From positions 5,186,501 through 5,250,500 of the forward strand of contig NC_013037.1 of the NCBI RefSeq assembly GCF_000023125.1: a stretch of 64,000 nt of DNA, given 5' to 3'. The notes under the pieces were generated by a model. It saw only the letters and a list, made by a program, of their open reading frames with translations. It made no database searches and was not told the origin of the DNA. The DNA comes from Dyadobacter fermentans DSM 18053 (GTDB lineage: Bacteria > Bacteroidota > Bacteroidia > Cytophagales > Spirosomataceae). The position numbers were made by a program, and so were the translations under genes. This document shows positions 44,630-54,600 of the stretch, piece after piece. Within the stretch, counting starts at the first letter, position 1; the number at the start of each line of letters is the position of its first letter.

Positions 44630-45210
44630 GAGCAAAGGTGATACTGGATTTAGGATAAAACGGATTCGAATTCTGAGCTCTTTTCTGGTAATACTTTCGA
44701 TCGTCGGGCGCGGGCTATCACGCCTGGCGGCATTCGTCGCAAATGTTATGAAATCGTTACCCGGGCTGACGGAAAACCGGGCGGAAAGTGAGGGCTGTTT
44801 TAGTCGTTTTTCTGTAAAGAAGTGACTGTAAATGAGGAAATATGTAATAAATGATAAGTTAATATTATGTTATGTTTAAATCGTACAACGTTGCGCAAAT
44901 TGAAGATATTTTTACGCAGTTTGCGATTCGAAATAGCGGGCTGAGCGTGTAGCTTTATCCAAGAATTACAAGTACGCCGCTCAATAGAAAACATTACCGT
45001 TTGTTTCGAAGGCAAAATTTTCAGTTGCCGGGGTGATGTTGGAAACAACTTTATTTTAATACCTGACTGATTGTCAACAATTATAACAAGTCCTTTTCAA
45101 AGAATTTAATGCCGGTTGATAAATAGGACCTATCCAAGAATAAAAGTTTTTTTATTAATACCATAATCTCTTTACCTAGTCCCTTTTCTATAAGTTAAAC
45201 CTGTAAGACT
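44630..45210. other. Non-coding divergent region before the five-gene operon and the sigma-factor gene
   Basis: A 581-base region. The part near the kinase gene is GC-rich; from about 44810 to 45200 it is strongly A/T-rich and should hold both promoters. Two short open frames in it (44628-44825 plus, 44800-45048 minus) have no family resemblance and are not called. I saw no repeat, RNA or operator. Confidence 0.45.
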
Positions 45211-45750
45211 GTGGCCTATCCCGACGAAAATACCCTGATCAGAGTGACGCAAGGCGACGAAGCCGCTTTTGCCGAGCTGTACAACTATTATAAAACGCCT
45301 GCACTGCGGTTTACGGTTTCATTGCTCAAAGACGAGGAGGAAGCTGAGAATATGGTTCAGGATGTGTTTATCAAGATCTGGGTAAGACGTTCCCAGATCA
45401 AGCCCGACTACAATTTCAATTCCTACCTTTTTACATGCCTGCGCAACATGGCGTTCGACCATTTCAAAAAGCTGGAAAAGAGCGAGCAGCTGCGTAAGCA
45501 TTACATGGAGGCGATCCGCGTGGCTGGGGAAGAGGAGAGAGAGGAAACGGAAAGACGCCTGAGCGTGGTCCAGGCCGCGGTTGAATCGCTGTCGATCAAG
45601 CGCCGGCAGATTCTGAAACTGAATATTGAAGAAGGAAAATCCTATCAGGAAATAGCGGAGTTTTTAAGAATATCCAAAAACACGGTTAAAAACCAGCTCG
45701 TAAAAGCCAAGCAAATCCTCCGCGAAAAGGTGGATCTGGCAACGATATAG
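45211..45750 (+). CDS. ECF-type RNA polymerase sigma factor
   Basis: A 179-residue sigma-70 family factor. Region 2 has FAELYNYYKTPALRFTVSLL, DEEEAENMVQDVFIKIWVRR and FNSYLFTCLRNMAFDHFKK. Region 4 contains VESLSIKRRQILKLNIEEGK and SYQEIAEFLRISKNTVKNQL, a helix-turn-helix for -35 binding. The start is GTG at 45211; I see no better ATG. Most Bacteroidota ECF factors are paired with a FecR anti-sigma and a SusC gene. Here neither is adjacent, so it is an orphan with unknown trigger. A perfect palindromic terminator follows. Confidence 0.9.
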   Translation: MAYPDENTLIRVTQGDEAAFAELYNYYKTPALRFTVSLLKDEEEAENMVQDVFIKIWVRRSQIKPDYNFNSYLFTCLRNMAFDHFKKLEKSEQLRKHYMEAIRVAGEEEREETERRLSVVQAAVESLSIKRRQILKLNIEEGKSYQEIAEFLRISKNTVKNQLVKAKQILREKVDLATI

Positions 45751-45788
45751 CAGCGGTTACCAGCATTGATATATTCCTAAAACCTTGA

Positions 45789-45814
45789 AAAGCAGAAGCC
45801 CGGGCTTCTGCTTT
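45789..45814. terminator. Bidirectional intrinsic terminator
   Basis: A perfect 26-base palindrome (AAAGCAGAAGCCC and its complement), followed by CTTTTTG on the plus strand. It lies between the convergent sigma-factor and lipoprotein genes and can serve both. Confidence 0.9.
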
Positions 45815-45826
45815 CTTTTTGTGGGG

Positions 45827-46429
45827 TTATTTCAATTCGCCCAGTTTGGCTAGGTCGATGTCCTTTAATGCTTCTTTCAATTCGTCGACGCTCACATTGT
45901 CGCCTTCGACATTCACCACGTAGCGGTCGGCTACGAGCACGTTGACTTCCCCGGACTTGCTTTCGTTGTTATACTTTTCAAAAGCCTTGTGGCCGTCGAT
46001 CTGCGTGGTGCGCTCATATCCGGTGGTCGTTTCCTTGTCGATTTCGGCGATAGACCAGGCTGCGAGCGCCATCGTGGAAACCCCGGCGATACCGCCTGTA
46101 TCGACGATCTCGATGTTCAATGTATTGTCGGAACCCTTGTATTTAGCCTGCGCCGTTGAAACGGTAAACCCCATGGCGCCTGTTTTCTCGCCGGTGGCTT
46201 CGGTACGCGCCATGCCCGCTACTTTTTCGGGAAGGAGGTCTTTCAGCTTGCGAAAATCGACCGGTTCGACGGCCTCGCGGTCGCCCATGGCCTTGGCCTT
46301 GTCGGCAATGGCCTGAAGAGCGTCGGCCGGACTGTCGCTCGCAGCGGCTTCTTTTTCTTCCTTGTTACTGCCACAACCGGTCAGGAGGAGGGTGCAGGAA
46401 AGGAATGCGGCTATAAAGGATGTTTTCAT
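45827..46429 (-). CDS. Hypothetical lipoprotein
   Basis: A 200-residue lipoprotein (lipobox LLLTGC, Cys19) that I do not assign to a family. An acidic, alanine-rich linker (EKEAAASDSPADALQAIADK) precedes an alpha/beta domain: VDFRKLKDLLPEKVAGMART, TLNIEIVDTGGIAGVSTMAL, TTQIDGHKAFEKYN and VNVLVADRYVVNVEGDNVS. The last strand-helix pair resembles a DUF with a conserved ADRYVVxxxG tract in Bacteroidota lipoproteins. It is a single gene with the shared terminator. Confidence 0.75.
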   Translation of the reverse strand: MKTSFIAAFLSCTLLLTGCGSNKEEKEAAASDSPADALQAIADKAKAMGDREAVEPVDFRKLKDLLPEKVAGMARTEATGEKTGAMGFTVSTAQAKYKGSDNTLNIEIVDTGGIAGVSTMALAAWSIAEIDKETTTGYERTTQIDGHKAFEKYNNESKSGEVNVLVADRYVVNVEGDNVSVDELKEALKDIDLAKLGELK

Positions 46430-46514
46430 CTGACAATTGTTGGAGTTGGTTCAAACTAATTACAATGTAATGAAAACACGGCATTGATGCACGCCTGTTG
46501 TCGCCGCTGCCGGG

Positions 46515-47345
46515 TTAGCTGATCCGCTCCAAAGGATTTCTGCGCGATTGAATGATAAAATACAGGCCGAGCAACACCGCCGGAATACTGAGGATCTGGC
46601 CCATATTCAATGCGTAGTTGGCTTCGAAGGCTTCCTGGTTTTCTTTTAGGAATTCGTACAGGAACCGCAACGTGAACACCCATACGAGGAACACGCCGAC
46701 CATGAGCCCGCGTGGCGTAGCAGCCTTGTATTTGTTCCAGATCGCGATGAGGACGAATGTAAGGATGAAGCACGAAATGGATTCGTAGAGCTGCGCCGGG
46801 TGGCGCGGGATTTGCAGGAATTCGGTATTTTGCTTGAAAATGAATGCCCAGGGTAGATCGGAAGGTTTGCCGACGATCTCGGAGTTCATCAGGTTACCGA
46901 AGCGGATAAATGCCCCGCCTAATGCAAATGTGATCGTAAGGCGGTCGGTTACCCAGAAGAACGTTTGCCCCGTACCGCGGCGTGAGCGCGCATAAAGCCA
47001 CAGCCCCGTTACCGTGCCGATTACCGCACCGTGGCTGGCGAGGCCGGCATAGGGCGGTAATATCACTTCCAGGGGATTTTTAAAGAGCACTTCGGGTTCA
47101 TAGAAAAGAAAGTGGCCGACGCGGGCGCCGATGACGATCGAAAGCACCATATAGAGCGTGAGCGAGTCGATATCTTCCAGCGTTCTTCCTTCTTTCTTGA
47201 AAATATAGATCATAATTTGCTGACCGATCAGGAAGCCGGCAGCGAAGAGCAAACCATACCAACGAACAGGGAAGGGACCAAAACCGGCTATTTCCGGAAT
47301 GGTGAATATTTCGGGACTTGCGTCCCACATGATATATGAAAGCAT
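46515..47345 (-). CDS. lgt: Prolipoprotein diacylglyceryl transferase
   Basis: A 276-residue inner-membrane enzyme that moves diacylglycerol from phosphatidylglycerol to the lipobox cysteine of prolipoproteins, the first step in lipoprotein maturation. About seven hydrophobic segments are visible. Family motifs are VRWYGLLFAAGFLIGQQIMI, YAGLASHGAVIGTVTGLWLY, RFGNLMNSEIVGKPSDLPWA (the Lgt signature region) and HPAQLYESI. The start ATG at 47345 is taken; a later ATG at 47330 is possible. Given the many lipoproteins here, it is the maturation enzyme for them. Divergent from yidD. Confidence 0.93.
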   Translation of the reverse strand: MLSYIMWDASPEIFTIPEIAGFGPFPVRWYGLLFAAGFLIGQQIMIYIFKKEGRTLEDIDSLTLYMVLSIVIGARVGHFLFYEPEVLFKNPLEVILPPYAGLASHGAVIGTVTGLWLYARSRRGTGQTFFWVTDRLTITFALGGAFIRFGNLMNSEIVGKPSDLPWAFIFKQNTEFLQIPRHPAQLYESISCFILTFVLIAIWNKYKAATPRGLMVGVFLVWVFTLRFLYEFLKENQEAFEANYALNMGQILSIPAVLLGLYFIIQSRRNPLERIS

Positions 47346-47395
47346 GCGGTTGTGGTGTTAATGGTCAAATATACTAATATGAGACAAGACGCGAA

Positions 47396-47605
47396 ATGAA
47401 ATTTTTACTCATAGCCTTCGTGCGGTTTTATCAGGCGGCACTTTCGCCTTATTTGCCGAATTCCTGCCGTTACACGCCTACCTGCTCGCAATATATGATC
47501 GAGGCCGTGCAGAAACACGGCCCGTTGAAAGGCGGCTGGATGGGGCTGAAACGCTTTGCCCGCTGCCATCCCTGGGGCGGCCACGGCCACGACCCGGTGC
47601 CGTGA
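47396..47605 (+). CDS. yidD: Membrane protein insertion efficiency factor
   Basis: A 69-residue protein with the complete YidD pattern: [59 protein letters not shown]. An amphipathic N-terminal helix associates with the inner membrane and assists YidC insertion. Usually found near rpmH/rnpA/yidC; here it lies between lgt and a MoxR gene, so the usual neighbourhood is lost. Length is typical. Confidence 0.93.
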   Translation: MKFLLIAFVRFYQAALSPYLPNSCRYTPTCSQYMIEAVQKHGPLKGGWMGLKRFARCHPWGGHGHDPVP

Positions 47606-47606
47606 A

Positions 47607-48560
47607 TTAACCAATGGCGACTTTCCGGAGAATGGAGTCGATGATCGTCATCGTGCGCACGCCATCGGCTTCGGCCTCGTAGTTGAGCAGGATGCGGTGG
47701 TTCATAATGTCGGGCGCGAGCTCTTTAATGTCCTCCGGCAGCACGTAGTCGCGGCCTTCGAGGTAGGCCAGTGCTTTGGCGGCACGGTTGAGGTAAATGG
47801 TCGCCCGCGGCGACGCCCCGAACTGAATGTAACGTGCCTCGTCGCGCAGCCCGTAATCGAGCGGGCGGCGGGTGGCAAACACCAGTTCAATAATGTAACG
47901 TTCGAGCGTGTCGGAGATGTTGACCTTGTTGACATGGTCGCGGATCGCGAAAATGTCTTCTTTATTCAGAATTGGGCGGATTTGGTAATCATAATTAATG
48001 TCCGACATCCGGCGCATCACTTCCAGCTCCTTCATTTTGTCGAGGTAATCGACGTACACTTTCATCATGAAGCGGTCGATCTGTGCCTCGGGGAGCGGGT
48101 AGGTTCCTTCCTGTTCTACGGGGTTCTGGGTGGCAAGCACCACAAACGGGCGGTCGAGGAGATAGGTTTCATCACCGATCGTGACCTGCTTTTCCTGCAT
48201 CGCTTCCAGCAATGCGGATTGCACCTTGGCAGGAGAGCGGTTCACTTCGTCGGCGAGGATAAGGTTGGAGAAGATGGGGCCCTTTTTGACCTCGTAATCA
48301 CCTATTTTAGGTTTATAAATCATCGTCCCGATCAAATCTGCCGGGAGCAGGTCGGGCGTGAACTGGATGCGTTTGAATTCCAGGTGCAAAACTTTGGCCA
48401 TCACGTTGATTGTGAGCGTTTTGGCGAGTCCCGGAACGCCTTCGAGGAGGACATGCCCGCCGGTAAAAAGGCCGATCAGCAGCCGGTTCAGCAGTTTGTC
48501 CTGCCCCACCACTACCTTGCCCATTTCGTCCAGGACCTCCCTGATTTTTTCTATATACAT
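47607..48560 (-). CDS. MoxR family AAA+ ATPase
   Basis: A 317-residue AAA+ chaperone. Walker A is GVPGLAKT (about 40-47), with TPDLLPADLIGTMIY following, Walker B region ILADEVNRSPAKVQSALLEA then MQEKQVTIGD, sensor 1 VLATQNPVEQEG, and C-terminal helical lid KALAYLEGRDYVLPEDIKEL. MoxR proteins help assemble complexes, typically with a VWA-domain partner and a DUF58 protein. No such partner follows here, because the next gene is yidD on the other strand. Confidence 0.93.
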   Translation of the reverse strand: MYIEKIREVLDEMGKVVVGQDKLLNRLLIGLFTGGHVLLEGVPGLAKTLTINVMAKVLHLEFKRIQFTPDLLPADLIGTMIYKPKIGDYEVKKGPIFSNLILADEVNRSPAKVQSALLEAMQEKQVTIGDETYLLDRPFVVLATQNPVEQEGTYPLPEAQIDRFMMKVYVDYLDKMKELEVMRRMSDINYDYQIRPILNKEDIFAIRDHVNKVNISDTLERYIIELVFATRRPLDYGLRDEARYIQFGASPRATIYLNRAAKALAYLEGRDYVLPEDIKELAPDIMNHRILLNYEAEADGVRTMTIIDSILRKVAIG

Positions 48561-48588
48561 GAAAATGCGGTCAAATTTTGTAAATGGA

Positions 48589-49449
48589 TCAGTCCCAGAT
48601 GGCCCTTACGAACCGGTCTTTACCATTGATATCACGGAGGATTTCCACCTTTATGTAATTTCTTTCTTCAAAAACCTGCTTCGTTTCCGCACCGAAATGC
48701 TCGTTGATCTCGACATAGCATTTCCCGCCATGTTTCAGGTGGTGCGTGCCGAAATCGGCGATGGCTTTATAGAAAAGCAGCGGATCATTGTCTTCCACAA
48801 ACAGCGCCTCGTGCGGCTCAAACCGCAGCACGTTCGGGCGCATGCTTTCAGCCTCCGAATAGGTTACATAGGGTGGGTTGCTCACCAGGCAGTCGAACTG
48901 GACGATATTGCCGGGCAGCGGAAATGCCACATTGAGCATATCCTGCTTCGCGAAAGTGACGTCGGCAATGAGCTGGCGGGCGTTTTCGCGGGCTACTTCC
49001 AAGGCCTCGTCGGAGACGTCCCACGCGTGCACGCTCACATGCGGGAGGAAGCGCGCCAGCACGATGGCGATACAGCCGCTGCCGGTTCCGATATCCAGAA
49101 TGGAGATGTTTTTGTCCGGCTCCGCATAGTCGCGCGTCACCATTTGCACCAGCTCTTCGGTTTCGGGGCGGGGAATGAGTACTGCCGACGAAACGCGGAA
49201 TTCGAGGCCGCAAAACTCCGTGGAGCCGATAATGTGCTGCACCGGCTCATTGTTGTTGAGGCGCTTGATGATATTGTCCCAGTCGGGCTGAGCCGTCGTA
49301 TCGGCGATCGGCCGGTCAACCAGCACATCGATGTTGCGAAGCCTCATATAATGCTCCAACAGCATGAAAGCGATTGCCTGCGCTTCTTTGTCCGGGTAAA
49401 CTGTGATGTTTTTAACTATATATAAATAAAGCTGGCGTGCTGAAGTCAT
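48589..49449 (-). CDS. prmC: Peptide chain release factor N5-glutamine methyltransferase
   Basis: A 286-residue SAM-dependent enzyme that methylates the GGQ glutamine of release factors. It has an N-terminal helical substrate-binding domain, then LIPRPETEELVQMV, motif I ISILDIGTGSGCIAIVLARF, and the catalytic NPPYV at about residue 188. It ends KVEILRDINGKDRFVRAIWD. ATG at 49449 is preferred over the GTG six bases upstream. Divergent from ribD, 90 bases apart. Downstream lies MoxR, 28 bases away in the same direction. Confidence 0.93.
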   Translation of the reverse strand: MTSARQLYLYIVKNITVYPDKEAQAIAFMLLEHYMRLRNIDVLVDRPIADTTAQPDWDNIIKRLNNNEPVQHIIGSTEFCGLEFRVSSAVLIPRPETEELVQMVTRDYAEPDKNISILDIGTGSGCIAIVLARFLPHVSVHAWDVSDEALEVARENARQLIADVTFAKQDMLNVAFPLPGNIVQFDCLVSNPPYVTYSEAESMRPNVLRFEPHEALFVEDNDPLLFYKAIADFGTHHLKHGGKCYVEINEHFGAETKQVFEERNYIKVEILRDINGKDRFVRAIWD

Positions 49450-49539
49450 TTTCACTGATTTTGATCCAATGTCGGAAAGTTAGCAAATTACGGGGACTCG
49501 CGAAAGTTGAGTTTGAAACCGCATTTGTATTTTTGCCAC

Positions 49540-50604
49540 ATGGAGACGGACAATCAATGGATGGAGCGGGCATTGCAGCTCGCCGGATACGGCCGCGGGG
49601 CGGTAAGCCCCAACCCGATGGTGGGCTGTGTGATCGTTCATGACGGCCGCATTATCGGCGAAGGCTGGCACCGTGCATACGGCGGGCCGCATGCGGAAGT
49701 ACGCGCGATCGAGGATACGGACGCGCGCGGCAATTCGCATTTACTGCCACAAGCTACCGCCTACGTAACGCTGGAACCGTGCTCGCACACGGGAAAAACG
49801 CCTCCCTGCGCCGACCTGCTCGTGAGCCGGCGCCTGAAAAGAGTGGTGATCTGCAACAACGACCCGAATCCGCTGGTTTCCGGCAGGGGTATCCGCCGCC
49901 TGCGCGAGGCGGGCATCGAAGTGGAATGCGGCGTGGCCGAAGCCGCAGGGACGGAGCTGAACAAGCGGTTTTTTACGGCGATGACGCTCCAACGGCCGTA
50001 TGTGATCCTGAAATGGGCCGAAACCGCCGATGGGTTCCTGGGTTACCAGGCCGGCAGCCCGTTGCAGATCAGCGGCACATTGTCCAACATGCGGGTGCAT
50101 CAGTGGCGTACCGAGGAAGACGCGATTATGGTGGGTTACAAAACCGCGCTGATGGACAACCCCCGCCTGAACGTCCGGCATTGGGCAGGAAGAAACCCGG
50201 TAAGGATCGTGACCGACCGACATTTGCAACTACCTCCGCAACTCCATTTGTTCGACCAATCCCAAAGCACTGTCGTCGTCAGTTATGATCTCGAAACGGA
50301 CATTCCGTCCGATCCGGAGCGGTATTTGGCTCCGACAACGGCCTACATGAAAATCGAGCCAAAGGTCGAAGAAATTCTACAAATTCTACAAGGTTTACAC
50401 CGTCGGAAAGTACAATCCTTGCTGGTCGAAGGCGGCGCAGCGGTGATTAATGCGTTCTTCGAATGCGGTTTGTGGGACGAAATACGGCGTTGCCAGGGCG
50501 GGATTACGATCGGAAATGGCGTAGCTGCACCTGCCCCCAAGGGGATTTTCAGGGGTTCTGAGCGTGTTGGAGACGATTTGTGGACGTTTTACAGCAGGAT
50601 TTAA
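49540..50604 (+). CDS. ribD: Bifunctional riboflavin biosynthesis deaminase/reductase
   Basis: A 354-residue enzyme for steps two and three of riboflavin synthesis. The N-terminal deaminase has zinc motifs HAEVRAI and PCSHTGKTPPCADLLV. The C-terminal reductase has ILKWAETADGFLG, MVGYKTALMDNPRLNVRHW and SLLVEGGAAVINAFFECGLW. The ATG at 49540 is chosen because it gives METDNQWMERALQLAG, the normal start; the eleven codons upstream are not family-like. It is a single gene and its stop overlaps the convergent aroE end by four bases. No FMN riboswitch was seen in the 90 bases upstream. Confidence 0.94.
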   Translation: METDNQWMERALQLAGYGRGAVSPNPMVGCVIVHDGRIIGEGWHRAYGGPHAEVRAIEDTDARGNSHLLPQATAYVTLEPCSHTGKTPPCADLLVSRRLKRVVICNNDPNPLVSGRGIRRLREAGIEVECGVAEAAGTELNKRFFTAMTLQRPYVILKWAETADGFLGYQAGSPLQISGTLSNMRVHQWRTEEDAIMVGYKTALMDNPRLNVRHWAGRNPVRIVTDRHLQLPPQLHLFDQSQSTVVVSYDLETDIPSDPERYLAPTTAYMKIEPKVEEILQILQGLHRRKVQSLLVEGGAAVINAFFECGLWDEIRRCQGGITIGNGVAAPAPKGIFRGSERVGDDLWTFYSRI

Positions 50605-51374
50605 ATACTCCAGAGATTTTCTTCGGTCGTCCAGATATCCCAGGCCTTTTCCGCCTGCAATTCCAGCATTTTCAGGCCATTCATCGTCGCAGCGCCTTGT
50701 TCCGTGCCCTTTTTAAGAAACAATGTCTCGGCTGGATTATAGACGAGGTCGTAGAGATAATGGCTGCGGTTGACCCACTGGTAGGGGATCATCGGGCACT
50801 CTTCGGTGTTGGGATAAGTTCCCAACGGGGTGGTATTGATGATCAGCCGGTGGCTTCCCATCATGTCTTGTGTAAGTTCCTCATAGGGCAGACAATCGTC
50901 GCTTTTCTGGCGCGAAACCTGCATATATCCGACGTTGAGGTCGGTCAATGCTACCTGCACCGCCTTCGCCGCGCCGCCATTTCCGAGGATCAATGCTTTG
51001 AAATTGGCACAATTTTCACCCCGGCGGTCGAGCCATTCTACGAGTGATTGCTGGAATCCGTAATAGTCTGTATTAAAGCCTTTTGTGCTTCCGTCAGCGT
51101 AGATTTTGATCGTATTCACCGCACCTATTCGCTCGGCTGATGCGTCATCGAGGTCGTCGAGATAGGCGATTACATCCTTCTTATAGGGGATCGTCACATT
51201 CAGTCCGCGCAAGTCCTGCTTTTTTTTCAGCAATTCCGGCAATTCTTCCAGCGATTTCATCTCAAAAAGCTCATAGCTGCTCTCCTTGATTTTCTCGCGC
51301 AGGAATTTGTCAGTGAAATATCGCTTCGAAAAAGAGTGTGTCAGCGGGAATCCAATCAGGCCGTATAAGTTCAT
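50601..51374 (-). CDS. aroE: Shikimate dehydrogenase
   Basis: A 257-residue NADPH-dependent enzyme that reduces 3-dehydroshikimate in the chorismate pathway. Substrate-binding motif LIGFPLTHSFSKRYF (Ser-x-Ser equivalents), LRGLNVTIPYKKDVIAYLDD with catalytic Lys and DRIGAVNTIKIYADG, GFNTDYYGFQQSL, then the NADP fold ALILGNGGAAKAVQVALTDL and IINTTPLGTYP. It ends EKAWDIWTTEENLWSI. Length fits. A single gene, convergent with ribD. Confidence 0.94.
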   Translation of the reverse strand: MNLYGLIGFPLTHSFSKRYFTDKFLREKIKESSYELFEMKSLEELPELLKKKQDLRGLNVTIPYKKDVIAYLDDLDDASAERIGAVNTIKIYADGSTKGFNTDYYGFQQSLVEWLDRRGENCANFKALILGNGGAAKAVQVALTDLNVGYMQVSRQKSDDCLPYEELTQDMMGSHRLIINTTPLGTYPNTEECPMIPYQWVNRSHYLYDLVYNPAETLFLKKGTEQGAATMNGLKMLELQAEKAWDIWTTEENLWSI

Positions 51375-51618
51375 AGGAATGCTTAGAGATTAAGATCGCT
51401 AAGTTAAACCAGCCACCAGCTAATTACAAATCACATAAAATGAAACGCCTCCTAGTTTTGCGTATAGGGACGGCGGTGATGTTGATAGGGGCTTCTATTC
51501 GCTTGTATATCAATTAGTTTATCGTTACGGCTAATTTGTATTCGACTATAAACGAATTAATTTGTATTATTAGCGCAAATGGAGTAGAATTACCTATCCT
51601 TTATCTGTACCAGATTTT

Positions 51619-54600
51619 ATGAAGTGGAAAAATCTTTACTACACACTATTGCTGACTAGCTCACTGATCGGCAATGCAACTGCGCAGCAGCGCAAAGACT
51701 ACGAAATCCTCCTGCGAAGCGGCTCTTTTGTGCCGCAGCAAAACGTCGCGTCCGCCGGCAGTCGGACCAGCGCGGCGTTCAGGCTCGCCAACGATGGCCA
51801 GAAGTCGTTCGTGATTATTCAGTTCGACGATATTCCGACCGAGGACGAGCGGCGCGAGCTGAAACGGGAAGGGATAGAGCTGCTCGAATATCTGCCGAAC
51901 TATGCTTACACCGCCACAATCGGGGCGGGAAGCAATCCCGGCGCATTGGCCAGGACCAGGGGACGGGCCATTATCGAGCTCAATGCCGAACAGAAAATGG
52001 AGCCCTCACTCGCCAATGGCCGCATTCCTTCCCACGCGTTCGTCAGCCCCACAACGGTAGACTTGTGGATCAGCTATCCCAGGTCGTTCAGCTATGAGGA
52101 AATTAAGGCAGCTTTGCAGGCCCGCGGCGTTGAGATTGTTGCCGACGACTTCAAAAAATACCAGGTGCTCACCGTGCGGATTCCCGCAAAAGAGCTCAAA
52201 AGCCTCGCCAGCCAGCCTTTTATCCAATATGTGCAGGCATTGCCGCAGCCCGACCGTCAGCTGAACAGCAAGAGCACGGTCAACGGCCGCGCCAATGTTC
52301 TGAAATCGGCCTTACCCGGGAACCGTAACCTTTCGGGTGCGGGCGTAGTAGTCGGCATTGGCGACGAATCCAACCCATTGCGGCATATTGACTTCAACAC
52401 GAGGATCATCAACCGCGCGCCGATCGACGGCGGGTCGCACGGGCTTCATGTGATGGGCACGATGGCGGGCGCCGGCATTATGGAAGAGCGAAATGCAGGT
52501 TATGCACCCAAAGCGACGGTTGTAGCGCAAAGCTATTCGTCCATTTTGGCGTATTCTCCGCAATATGTGCAGGATTTCGGTATGGTGATTACCAACAATT
52601 CCTACGGTTCGGATGTGGTAACCTGCGAGACAAACGGCGTTTATGACCTGTACTCCTACATTCTGGACCAGCAGGCATTTGATATGCCGTACTTGCAGCA
52701 CGTTTTTGCGGCAGGTAATAGCGGAAAAATCACTTGCGCCCCTTTCGCAGCGGGATTTGCCACGGTTCTCGGCGGGTATCAGACGGCCAAAAATGTGATT
52801 ACGGTCGGTGCAACCAATGAAACCAGTGCCATTTATTCCGAATCGAGCCGCGGGCCGGTGAAAGACGGACGGGTAAAGCCCGAGATTACGGCACAAGGTT
52901 CGGTAATCGTTTCAACTGTACCTACAAACTTATATACCAACGGCAGCGGCACGAGTATGTCTTCGCCGGCTGTGTCGGGTGGTCTGGCGCTACTGTACGA
53001 GCGCTACCGCCAGCTGAATGGGAACCAGAACCCAAAGAATGGCCTGATGAAAGCCCTGCTCGTGAACGGGGCAGTGGACCGGGGTAATGAAGGACCGGAT
53101 TACCGTTTCGGATTCGGCTGGCTCAATCTGCTGCGATCGGTGAAAATGCTCGAATCGCAGAGTTACAAAACGGACCAGGTGTCGCACCAGGGAATCAACA
53201 ATTTCGCTATTGATGTGCCCGCGGGTACGGCTCAGCTAAAAGTAATGCTGTACTGGAACGATCCCGCCGGTTCGATGCTCGTATCCAAAAACCTTGTCCA
53301 CAACCTCGATTTGCAGGTTATTAATCCTTCGTCCAATGCAGTGAATCCGCGGATACTCAATCCCGCCGCGGCTCAGGTGAATGCGGTTGCCGGTACGGGT
53401 GTGGATAATGTGAATAATATGGAGCAGGTAGTGATCAACAACCCGGCGCAGGGAAGTTATACGATTTCCGTCAAAGGCAGCACCATAGGACAGTCGCCGT
53501 CACAGGAATACTTCGTTGTTTATGACATTATCCCCAATTCCATCACCCTGACAAACCCCGTTGGAGGCGAGCGCATGAAAGATGGTGACGCGACTCTCAT
53601 CTCCTGGGATGCATTCGGGAATAGCAACAGCACATTCACGGTCCAATATAGCGTGAACGACGGACAGAACTGGACGAACATTTCAACCTCGGTAGCCGCA
53701 GGAACGAGCCAGCTCAACTGGGTGGTGCCAGCCGGTACGAAATCCGAGAAGGTGCGCGTGCGCGTTACCCAAAACAGCACCGGGGCGCAAAGCGTTTCTG
53801 AGCCATTTACGGTGATCGGCGTGCCCGGCGTTACCCTTTCCAGCTTGCAATGCGAAGGCTATATTTCGGTAGACTGGACGGCGGTTTCGGGCGCCACAGA
53901 CTACGAGGTGATGGTGCTAAAGGGCAGCGAAATGGTGCCGGTAGCCACCACCACGGGCGTTAATTATACATTCAGCGGACTGTCAAAGGACTCCACGCAT
54001 TATGTTTCGGTGCGGGCGCGGATCAATGGAAAGCCAGGCAGAAGAGCCCTGGCTATTTCTCGCAAGCCGGACACCGGAACCTGCGCAGGATCGATTTCCG
54101 ATAATGACCTGAAAGTGGAATCGATTCTGACACCGGCGTCTTCGGGGCGGAAAAATACTTCGTCGGCACTCACCAGCGCCGTTTTTGTGAAAATCAGGAT
54201 CAAAAACCTCGATGATGTCGATTTTAACGGGCCACTCGATGTCGGATATCTGCTGAATGGCATGGCCGTTCCGGTTGAAACCATCAATCCTTTTATCGAA
54301 AAAGGAAAGACTTACGACCACACTTTTGCGGTAGGGGCGAATCTGGCCGATGTCGGAAACTACACTTTCAAAGTATATATCCACGGAAACCAGGACCTGG
54401 TTGCGGCGAACGATACAATCACGAAAACGTTCAGGCAGTTGCCTAATGATCCGATTGCACTGCCGTATGAAGACAATATGGAAAACCTGCCCGTTCAGAG
54501 CGTAACCCTCACCCAAATGGGCCTCACCGGCGACGGGCGCTACGATTTCAGCGCGAGCAGCAACGACGCAGGAAGGATCAGGACGTTTGTCAACTCCGGT

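Noticed and set aside
44628..45048. Two short open frames in the divergent region before the sigma factor
   Set aside because: No family resemblance, unusual composition, and one overlaps the start of the kinase gene.
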